Assembly (NCBI RefSeq): GCF_047948215.1
Contig: NC_134457.1
Location: 88,112,898 to 88,176,897, forward strand
Source: Lycorma delicatula
Taxonomy: Eukaryota; Arthropoda; Insecta; Hemiptera; Fulgoridae
Direction of reading: 5' to 3'
DNA: 64,000 bases
In this document: positions 48,283 through 60,200 of the stretch, in pieces
Layout of the letters: every line of letters starts with the position of its first letter
Numbering within the stretch: position 1 is the stretch's first letter
The notes under the pieces: model-generated
Databases searched by the model: none
Seen by the model: only the letters and a program-made list of their open reading frames with translations
What the model was told of the DNA's origin: nothing
Position numbers and translations under genes: made by a program

Positions 48283-51200
48283 CTAAACCTTAATTTTAAA
48301 AAAATTGGATGATCTATAAATTAATATGCTTTGACAAACTGACTAGTCAATAAAAAAATACTGCTCATAAACATCAGGGGCTTATTTCTTTTTAAAGTAC
48401 TTTTCAATCTTTCACTTCTCACTTTTCATTTTTTTTTTAAGTAAGGGTTTAAAATGTAGAAAAGTGAAGACTATAAAGCAAAAAATAGGAAGTAAGGAGT
48501 TGTTTGTTTTGTAAAAGCTTTTTATACTTCTAATGTTTCAGATATATAAAAAGTGTTTTTTGCTCTGTTTTTTAAAAGGTTTTCTGACTTTTTCAGAATG
48601 AACTTCTCAAAATTTTGAGAAGTCTACCTTATGAGAATTAATGAAAGTTTGTGTGCAATTCTTCTAGTTTTTATGGTTACATGTAAACAACATGACAAAG
48701 TTAAAACAGATTCTTTGAGAAAACAAGAAACAATACCTTTGAAAGTAGCAGTTCTTAAGGCAATTTCTAATGAAAGAAACATTTTACTTGCAAAATTTTA
48801 AACAAAGTATAACATGTAAAAGATGAAGATTAAATCATAGATTTAATTCATGGAGATAACCACTTCCAATGAAACTTTAAGAAAAATTTTATGAAACAGG
48901 GTCATTTACAAATAAAAACAATTTGGCTAAATAATGGACAAAGTTTAAGAGTAAACATGAAAAGTTATCAAACAACTTGTATTCAAAAAAAAAAGAATGC
49001 AGAAACAACATGCAGATTTTTCCAAATTTTCATTTTTATCAACTCTACGAGTATTACTTCTCAGCTTTCAAAATTACTATTCAAAGAAGTAAAATGCAAA
49101 ATGAAAAGTGAGAGTTAGAAGGTTTGTAAAACAGATCAAATATGCAAAGTGCATTTAAAAAATTTTAACCACCTTCACTTACAAATTTTGCTGAATGAAA
49201 AATGAGGAGTGAAAAGTTGAAAAGTATTTTCAAAAAAACAGGCCCTAGAATACTAGAGACCAGTATTATTAGAAACCAAAGAATTCTTTACAAACTAATC
49301 AGGTTGCCTGTTTTATATTGGTATCTTATTTACCTACTACCTTTTAAAATATGTGCCTTTAAGGACAAATATCTCAAAAATAGACAGAATACATAAAAAT
49401 TTACTCTGTTCAGTTTTACAATGGTTGATAGCCATTAATAGTTTTTTGAACATGTAATTTGAGAGGATTTTTTGGTAGTAAGTGAAAAATGAATTTGTCT
49501 TTACTCTAAAGTAAAGCTCTAATGCTTTGATTCTAAAGAATTTTGTTATTTAGCTAATTATAAGCAAAGGAAATTCAAACCAAAATTTTAAGGTAACAGA
49601 TGCACTTTGCTGTCTTTAGTTTAAATGAAATATTTTAATGAATTTATGATGACCAGTTATTTTATTTGCAGTTTTATTTACTGATATGCGATTGACAAGA
49701 TGAAGAAAGGGAGTGCAATCCTTTCAGGCAACTAAATGTTACACTTGTAAGAAATCTACTAATTTTGTATCTAAAATGAATCCCATCCTCTCTACATAAT
49801 AATCATAAAAATCTATACATTGTAATACTTTAGTTTTTGATTTGTAATGATATGCGAATTTGACTGTCTGTTTCTGTGATATTTATCCTCAACTTTATTT
49901 TTCCTCATGACTGTACGTAATGTTCAGTTGAATAGGAAATAAACGCTAAAAGTTACTACTTTACATTTAATCTATTACTCTATTCTACATTTACATTTTA
50001 ATGTTACGATTTAACGTTATTACTCTACATTTAATCTTTGATAATCTATTCCTTTACACTTGTGATTTTTTCCAGTTAATAAGGTATCTTTCTAAGTAAG
50101 TTTCATTTAGCTCTCAAGTCTGAAAGCTAAGCTGAAAATAAATGTATTTGGCTTATTGATATCTATGTGAAATGGAAAATGATCTTCAAATATCATATTA
50201 TGATTCAGTCCTATATATGGTTATGACTTGGAGAGAGGAAAGCATCCTATTACTACTGTTATCTGCTGATGACCGAGACATAATGAAGACATTTTATAGT
50301 TAGCCTTGTATAATTAAAATTAATTTTTTTTTATCTACTCTCTTTTATTCATGTTTAATGATTTTAGAGATCACGCTGGATCAGAACATTGATAAAATTT
50401 CAGCGTAAAATGGTTTATACAGTTTTTTTGTTGTGAATTTAACTTAGACGTGGGCATCTGAATCAAAAATATAATTATTTTATTTAATTCATTATATCAG
50501 TAAAATGTTAAAAAATAGCAAAAATTGTTAAAAAAGAATTCAGACTTGTATTTGCAAAACTGTGCTAGTATTGAGCAGAAAAATTTACTATATAATTTAC
50601 ATAATAAATTATACCATTAAAATACAAATGTTTTTTGGTAACTTAACATAACCACTTCTTACAATTTATGGTCATAATTTTGTTTTAAATATGATAAAAA
50701 TAATTAAAGAAAAAATTTAAAAAATCTAATCTAATCTAATAAAAAAAGCTTTTATACGTGCTTCATTCACTTTATTTTTGCAAGAGATGGAAACAGTCAG
50801 ACATATAGATTGTGTAATATGGAGAACCAGTTAGCCTCTTACAGTGAGTTTGCTTACTCCAATACAGGCATCTCATATATAATGCATGCATTACTATGTG
50901 TTTTGCTACCAAAACCATTTTATCTCCAATAGTTTTTATTATATAGACCTTCTGTAGGATGGGCATTTTAAAAACAAAAGAAAAAACAAATCCGTTTTAT
51001 GCTACTGTTTACAAAGTATTTTTAACTAAATAAATCCAGAAATACAATGCCTACTAGCAACAACAAACACTTATACTTATTTTCAAATAGCATCTTATTC
51101 TTGAAGCTTATATATTATGATTGTTAAATTTTCGCTATATATTAGATTAAAAAAATAATCAATAAGAAACAAATGACAAAATATTAAAGAAAAAAAAACA

Positions 51201-54200
51201 TTATAAATTATACTCTTCAACTGGCTTACCTTATTTCTAGAGCAAGTGGTCAGGTAGGTCAGATTCAGAAGAAAATGAATCTTCATTTAGATAATTTACA
51301 ATGATCAACTGAATATCTTTGATTATGCCCAATTTCCACATATTCATTTCTTCTTCAGTGATGACATGCTTTATGCAATTCTTTTATTTTGCAGGAATAA
51401 TTCAGAAAATCCCTTTGATTAGAATTTTTTTCATCCTTAATTTTAAAAGTTCTATTATTTAATGTTATGAAATCTTTAATGTCTATCCATATCTTTCAAT
51501 TGGATTTATCTAACAATTTGTAAGAAGGGGTTTTCAGCATAAAACTGTTACTTGTTTTCTTGATTTTATTGATAATGTATGTGTTTCAGTTTTGCTTGTG
51601 CAAAGAAACTGTCTTCAGGAAATTCCATTTCAACATAGTCTCATCAGTAAAAACTGCCTTAACTATTAACCATTTATTTATTTTTGGTTTTGTCCAATTA
51701 CTAGTAGGTAAAGTATCCACTCTTAGAGAATAGTGTATGGAGTATTGTACATTCAAGTGGGCATTGGGCTTCTTTTATGAAACCTTTTTTGTTAACAGTG
51801 TGTGTTTCCAATGACCCTCAGCCAGTACTCTGCTACTGGATGAACTCTCAATCCAGTAGAAAGACGTTCTTAAAAAGCATATTTGTTAGTTACAGGTAAT
51901 GAATTTATCAACTTAAACCATGGATTTCATATGATTAGTATTGCATCATGTTTTGCCTAAATAATAAACTGTTTGTACTTCCTCGCAGAATGATTAATTT
52001 GTCTTAAATTATTTCTTTTCCAGATAATAATATCTTCTCTGTTAACTAGCATACTTTTATAGTTTCTTTTTCAAATTTGAAATTAAACTTCATTAATACT
52101 TTAAACTTAACCATTCCCATCAAATAAGTGATTTGCCATCGGTATCTACAATATTATGGGTGTAATATTTTCTTAAGTGTTCTAAAAAAAAAATTGTGAT
52201 ATTCTTCTCAATTTTTGTGTTTACAAATTTGTCCATAATATTATAGTTTTCTTTGTGACATTATTTTTAGCTGGAAAGTTAAAATTACTTCTTTCCATTG
52301 CTTAATAATGGTGTGCACATTCAGAATGTAAACAATAACTGAAGTTGCTACTTTATTGACAATATCATTTATATGGCATTACGGATTTTCTTCCTTTAAA
52401 GTCCATAATTTCACTGTAATTTTTTTAAAGGGATGACATATTTAAATCCTGTGAGTAATTTTATACACATTAATCTACCTAAATAGAAAAAATAGTTATG
52501 ATTTCTATTGTAAACACAAAGTGAAAAATAAATAAATATATGTGCTTGTGTCTGCACAAGTGAAAGTAAAATTTAATATGAATAAATACACCTAACTTGA
52601 TAGTATTAGATTACATTAGGCTGCACTGACTGACTGTGAACTGTTGAGTATTATGAGTTGATCATACAAACACATAATGCAGTAGGATTGCATATGACAG
52701 AATGCCCATGTATAAAGTTTTTACAATTTTTGCAAAAATATCCTAATTGTAGCATATTGTGTTTATAACAAAAAAATTATTAATATTTTATTCTTGTACA
52801 ATGATGTGTGTGATGTTATGTTTTGCTTGAAACAAAACATGTCACACATCACTGTATTGTTATTTCAAATTAAACTTTATGAAATAAGATAGGGTGATAT
52901 ATTGATTTTTTAAAGTCAATACTTATAAGACCCATATTCCTCTGTACCAATATATTGTATTTTTTATCAATTAGTTTTAATCAAAAACCAACTTGAACAA
53001 CCCAAGTACAGAATTACAAAGTAAATGAAATGACACTTACCTTATTTTTCTTTTCTTTATTCCAATTGCCCTTTCGTGGGATCCCGCACCATCAGTTGTA
53101 TATAAATTATATAAAATTACATATCAAACATAATTTTTAAATTTTTAAAAACCAAACAGCAACAGTAATAATTGAAGAACATAAGAAAGGGAGTCTGACA
53201 AGAATGTTCCCTATCCCCGTTACTTTTTACATAGAACTAGCAGTTAATGATGTTGAAGAACAATTTAGATCTGAAGAAACAGTACAAGGTGAAAAGATAA
53301 AGATGCTATGATTTGCTGATGATATAGTAATTCTAGCTGAGAGTAAAAAGGATTTAGAAGGAACAATGAACGGATGAGGTTTTATGCAAGAACTACTACA
53401 TGAAAATAAACAAGAAGAAAATTAAAGTAATGAAATGTAGTAGAAATAACGAAGTTGGACCACTGAATGTAAAAATAGGAAGAGAAAAGGATTACGGAGG
53501 TAGAAGAATTTTGTTATTTGGGAAGTAGAATTACCAAAGGTGGACGAAGCAGGAGCAAAATAAAATGCCGAATAGCACATGCGAAACGAGCCATTAGTCA
53601 GAAATATAATTTGTTTACATAAAAAATTAATTTAAATGTCAGGAAAAGGTGTTTGAAAGTATGTGTTTGGAGTGTAGCTTTATATGGAAGTGAAACTTGG
53701 ATGATCGGAGTACCTGAGAAGAAAAGATTATAAGCTTTTGAAATATGATGCTATAGGAGAATGTTAAAAATCAGATGGGTGAATAAAGTGACAGATGAAG
53801 AGTTATTCCAGCAAATTGATGAAGAAAGAAGCATTTGGAAAAATATAGTTAAAAGAAGAGATAGACTTGTAGGTCACATATTAAGACATCCTGTACTAGT
53901 CGCTTTAATATTGGAGGGACAAGTAGAAGGAAAAAATTGTGCAGGCAGGCAAGGTTTGCAATATGTAAAACAAATTGTTAGGGATGGATGTATGATGTAG
54001 GGAGTATACCGAAATGAAACGACTAGCAGTAGACAAGGAATCTTGGAGCTTGGAGAGCTGCATCAAGCCAAAACCAATCAAATGACTGAAAACAAAAAAA
54101 AAATTTTGGTACTAACATCTAGAAAATTTATTTCTCTATTTATGTCAATTTCAAAAGTAAATTTCAAACTATTGTAATATGAATTAATTTTATTCAAAAT

Positions 54201-57200
54201 TATTAAATGTTCATTGTGCATAATGGGGTTACTACAAAAACATCATCAACATACCTAGTCCATAATAGGGATATCATGTGTATGAATAATGCCATAAAAT
54301 AATTTTATTTTCAAAATCCTGTAAATAAATCTCAGACATGATAGCTGATAATGGAAAACCCATTGGTAAAGTAAGGGTGATTTATATAAATAAAACAATC
54401 ACAGGAACACAAAAAACTTGAACTCGTGTGGTTCCACACTATGTTCTGTCTTTTTGATTCCAGTTCATAATGGAGAATCTACATCACATCACAGGTTAGA
54501 ATACTGTACGAAAATCCATCACCTCCCTGCTGCTACCTTTGTTTCAGCTCTGTGCAAATGCAATGTTTCATCTCTTTGTCCTGTCAACTCAACTCCTGGT
54601 TTGTTCATAGTTTGTATGTAGTTAGTTGTATACATATACATGTGTATATCAACTGCAGTAAAAAATAAAAAATAAAGTTATTAAAATAATATGTTATATC
54701 TTTAGTGATTTCAGTGCATGTAATTCTGTATATTAGTTGCTGTAATCTAACAAACAGTTGTAGTTGATCAGAAATGGTATGTTTGTCACACTTAAATGAG
54801 ATAATCATCTTGAAGAATATGACATCCCATCATTACTTGGCAACTAAAAATGAAGTAGTTTTCCATTGCCTTTTCACTGAAATGAATTTTCTGTTGATTA
54901 TAAAAATGCTCAGCCTAATGAAATGAGTAAGAGTATTCTTACAAGTGAGAACACTTTCAAGTTATGCACTCTTGCAAGTGAAGTTGAATACTTCATCAAT
55001 CCATTTCACTGTTGATGGTTGTAGCTGGAAATAACTAATATGTCTGGGCTTTCTCCATACCACTTTATAAATCAGTCGTACTAAGTTTGCTAAAATTATA
55101 CCAGAAAGAAATTATATTTTTTATGGATAAATGTATAAGTATGCATTTTTACTCTGTATAAGTAAAATATATTGGTCATTCAATAATTGTGAAAGACACA
55201 AATAGCTGTAAAGGCAAAACAGGTGGTAAGTGGGATATGATACTTTCAGAACAGTAAGTTGGTAACCCCATGATGACTTTTGATCAGCTGTTTGAGTAAA
55301 ATTATTTTGTTTATAAACTTAAAATTTCATTTTACAATGGCAAGTCCTCTTAAGTTTGTGAATTAGTTGAACAGCATGCAATAATTAATCTTTTTGCTTT
55401 CTGAAGATAAAAAACTAATTAACATTTATTGTATGAACCACAAAAATCTTTACAAGTGGGTAGAAAAATTAAAAGATGGTTGAACTTCAGTGACTGATGA
55501 GCATCTTACTAGATGTCCAATTGAAGTTTCAACTCGAGCATTTAAAACTTGCATAAACTACTCTCTCATTCAAGAAGTAAGGATTATAATTGAGATTATA
55601 GCAGAAAAATTACAAATATTGGTAAAGTTAATGACATTAATACCAACAAGCTCAAGTACCATAAAAGAGGTGCGAAGAGAAAGTGCTCTAAAACAATCAC
55701 TTTCTTCTTTTAGAAGAGAGTTGACAGGTCACCATAAGGAGATGAAACTTTGCATTTGCACAGAGCTGAAACAAAGGTATCAGCAGGAAGGTGATGGATT
55801 TTCATACAGTATTCTAACCTGTGATGAGATGTGGATTCTCCATTATGAACTGTAATCAAAAAGACAGAGCATGGATTGGAAGCGCACAAGTTCGTCTACC
55901 AAGAAAAAATTTCAAACCCTACCATCAACAGGAATAATCATGATGACAATCTTTTGGGTTGCAAAATGCTTGGTTTTTATTGATTTTATAGAAAATAAGT
56001 TAACAATAAACAGTACATACCATGTGACCTACTTTTCAAAAAAAAAGTCAGCAGTATTGAAAAAATACCTTGGATCTCAGCATCAAGACATCATTCTGCT
56101 TCATGATAATGTCGGGTCTCTAGAAATTAACAAATTCAATTGGGAAGTGCCAAATCAAATAAAGATCTCTTTGCAACAGGCATAAATAAGCTGATTCAGA
56201 GATGAGACAAGTGTATTAATGTTGCTGTTGATTATTTGAAAGTGAAAAAAATGTTTTTAAACTACTTAAGTAAATAGCAATTTGTGTCTTTAATTATTAA
56301 ATAACCCTCTTATGTTCATGTTTGTTGCATTGTATCACATTTGTTCTATAATAATTATGAATAATTTTTCATAATTTTATTAAGTTTTTTAAGATTACAA
56401 GCAGGGCCATGTTAAAATTTCTATATCTTCCATAAGGAAAATTTCTTGATTTCTGTCTAGTTTTTGGATACTGGTAAATGATTCCTAGGCAATACATATT
56501 ATCATTAGTGAATATTCAGTCATTTTTTATGTAATTCATTTTGAAACTAATAACTTTTTCAATATTTTAGGTGTATACTGGTGCAACAAAAAAAATGAAA
56601 ATCCAGCACAGAGTATTTGTTGATGACTCTGAGGCAACCACAACTGTTTGTGAGAAAGTTTTAACAATTCCTATTAAGCCTGGTTTACCACCAGGTACTG
56701 AAATTGTATTTTCTGAAGCTGGAGATCAAGGACATTCTATTATACCTGGTTCGTTATTAATAAGTATATTCTTAGCAAAACATTTTTATAATAAACCAAA
56801 AAATAGTAAACGTTCAGTCAAAAAAAATTATGCAATAATTTTTATTTTACAATATATATATATATATATATATATATTAGATATGACCAAAAAAATAAAG
56901 AAATTTTTTAATTTGAAGCTGTCCTTTTACCAAGTTCATCATTTCTCTATGTATAATAATAATGTATAATGTATGATGGCAGCACTGTATAATGTGGTAT
57001 ATTAATATTTTCAGCCTTATTAGATACTTAGTTTAAATTTGGCAGCTGAGTAATTAGGTTGTATTTTATAACAAGTTATGATTTATTTTGATCGAAAATG
57101 ACAAATCGAAGGATTTGCGTTAAATTTTGTGTTAAAATGGAATATTTTTAGATTTTTGGTGAGGATACTAACAGTTTTCAAGAGGGCTCCAAAATTGTTG

Positions 57201-60200
57201 AAGATAACAAAAGGATTGGGTATCATAACAATAATTGATGAAAATATTGATAAAATAAAAGAATGTTATCAATAATTGTCAAATCACTGCTAAAGAAGTT
57301 GCTAATGAGGTGGGGAAATCTCTTATAGCTCTTGTTTGACTGACATTTTGGGTACGAAGTGAGGTAGAAAAGTTTGTTCCAAAGCTTAAATTTTCAATAA
57401 AAGCAATATTTAAAAATAAATGGTTGAAAAATTGTTAGCTGACCTTCCTGATTGCTCAGAATTGCTGTCATAAAATGTGGGGTACAGTTATGATATTGAA
57501 ATGAAGGTCTGACCCTGTTGATAAAGCTTCCTGAAAAACAAAGACTAAAGAAAGCATGCCAATTTAATCAAATGTTAAAATTTTCATTACTAATTTTTTT
57601 ATTATCATCCATTATGGTTAATCTTTTCATAATACTGTATGATCACCAAACACCACATCTGGTAATATTGTTACTAGATCCTCCACATTCTCCTAATATG
57701 ATGCTCTGCAACATTTTCTTGTTCCCACAGGTTAAGAAAATTTATTAAAAGGACAACGATTTATGACAAATGAAATTTAGAAAAAATTGTTTAGTGAACT
57801 TAAGGCTATACCAAAGGATGCTGTTCACAAATGATTTGAGGATTGGAAGAAACTTTGGCATAAATGTGTTGCATGTCTGAGAGACTACAATATCAGTATA
57901 GAAGAATAATTAAATTTTTCTTGATAATAATGAAAATTATGTTTATTTTTTATCACAACTTATATGTAATTTATAGGAGTAAATTTGAGAGATTTTGTTA
58001 TCTGTGATTTAAAAATTGTGTGTCGCAAATGTTCTCCTCCTTCCAAATTGTTGCATTCTTTTAGATGTTACACAAAATTGTCCAAAACAGTTTGAAGAAT
58101 ACTGGTTGTGATATTGTTAATTTTGTGGCAGATTTTATCTTTCAGTTTTTTGTTGTGCGAGATCTGGTGGAAAAAACTCGACTTTTGAGATAGCCCCATA
58201 AAAAAAGTCATTGAGAGATCTGGGAAGTGAGGTGGCCATGAAATATCTCCAGACTGGGAGATTTATCTGGTAGAACATCTTTTTATGTTTGGGTTGAAAC
58301 TCCACCTTTTTGTCGTCATTTCTCTGATTTGCTGATGCACTTCTCGATTTCCTTATATTTTGTGCCTTTTCCTTTTTTTTTTGTGTTTTCTCTTAGTCTT
58401 AACATGTTTCCTGAGTCCTCAATTAGAGTTATGCATTCAAAAATTCTGAACTTATCTTTCTTTACTATTTTTATTCTGTAGTTCCTTTTAAAATCCATAA
58501 ACTCTGGTTGTATTTGATTTTTGTTATAGTATTTAACCTACAGTTAGTTCTTTTATACATTTACATGTATTTCTATATTACAGGTGTACTTTAAGTATTT
58601 GTCTACATCATACACAAGTGTCTCAGAGAAATGGAAAACTTTGGAAAGAATGTTGGTAGGTTGGGGGATAGGTAACACTGAATAACTTGCATAATTGTAT
58701 AGCCACCACATTGCCATTTAGTTATGAACAATTAGATTGGTGCTGAATATGCTTTTATCATCATTTTACTAAAATTTTGATAATGTGGCAGCACGTAGAT
58801 TTTTTTTACAATTATTTTAATAAGAACATCCTGATTGTGTTCCATCATCACATGCAATAAACAGTGGTTCCATTTTGGAGGGAAAGATTCAGCCTTAAAA
58901 ACCCACTGGGTTGGTCTAGTGGTAAACGCGTCTGCAAATCAGCTGATTTCTAAGTCAAGAGTCACAACATTCAAATCTTAATAAAGGCAGTTACTTTTAT
59001 ATAGATTTGAATACTAGATCGTGGATATTGGTGTTCTTTGGTGGTTGGGTTTCAATGAACTACACATCTCAGGAGTGGTTGACCTGAGACTGTACAAGAC
59101 TACACTTCATTTACACTCATACATATCCTCTGAAGTAATCCTGACGCTGGTTCCAGAGGCTAAACAGAAAAAGAAAAAAAAGTTCAGCTTTAAAAAGAAA
59201 CCTGCAGGTAGTGTGTGAAGAATTTGTATGCCAAAACATATGGACATTACATGTTTCCATCATTTGAGTGTTTATAGGATATTGTTACTGAATTTACATT
59301 ATCATTCATACAAGTTGCAGGTTGTCCAGGACATAAACCCATTGATCAATGCAATGAAAATTCTGTAATTTAATGCTAAAAAGATAAATGAAGATGATGA
59401 ATTCATTAACAACCTCTGGATATCATATGAAAGCCTTGTAACTATGACAGCTTACACAAAGTGTTTATCAACCATATAATTTTGAGAAGTAGTAACATTT
59501 TTTGACCTCTAAGATCTCTTTATTTGGCTTTGTGACTTCTTGTAGGGTTGCCTTAAAAACAAATTTTATTGCATTCACAGCTAAAAGCCATTATACTCGT
59601 ATGTGAACAAAATGTCAACATTCCCATTACAATTTGTCAAATTATGCTAATTGTTACTTGGAGACTATACAAACAATTTGTAAAAAAATGGGCTCACTTT
59701 CGAGATGTCATACTCAAGAAAAAAATTTTGGGTGTGGCCTTCTTATTTAGATGGCATAGTTTGTACTATTAAATTACATAAATAAATTTATCATTTTATC
59801 AAAAATATTTGTTTCTCAATTTCCTTGAGACGTGTGTGTGTGTGTGTGTATGTATATATATATATATATATACATACACATTTATATATACACATTTTTA
59901 TATGTACATTACATGTACTATATACATACACATTTATATATACACATTTTTATATATATATATATATATATATATGGCAGATTCAGTTTTAACAGAAGTT
60001 ATTACTGTATTACCTTTTTTTGTTATTTCCATTTGAAAGACAAATCATGACTTTGTCAAAGCCAGATAAATGGTTAGTATTTTGCAAATGTCATTTCATT
60101 TTTCAGGCGATGTTGTGTTTGTAACTGAAGATATACCTCATGAAAAATATAGCAGAGTTGGTACTGATATGAAAACTGTTAAAGAAGTAACATTAAAAGA

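Larger units (their letters stand above)
46950..56570. other. Gene B intron 3 (9.6 kb)
   Basis: It holds an (AT)n run at 48256-48282, a candidate non-autonomous element (48377-49246), a truncated LINE (53151-54107), a Penelope relic, two mariner relics, and a 60-bp imperfect hairpin at 52799-52861. The stretches 46950-48376 and 49250-53150 are AT-rich and show no recognisable gene. The sequence 54606-55170 is also unassigned. Confidence 0.7.
56749..60106. other. Gene B intron 4 (3.4 kb)
   Basis: It holds (AT)n at 56851-56877, a mariner relic (57098-57909), a minus-strand mariner tail (58005-58320), a SINE (58901-59182) and a (GT)n(AT)n block at 59832-59975. The gaps show no recognisable gene. 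Confidence 0.75.

Noticed and set aside
56749..56969. Extension of gene B exon 4 through the (AT)n run
   Set aside because: The residues become low complexity after IIPG, whereas joining to exon 5 restores the conserved DnaJ domain.
59809..60050. Cys-Val and Tyr-Ile repeat proteins
   Set aside because: They are translations of the (GT)n and (AT)n microsatellite.
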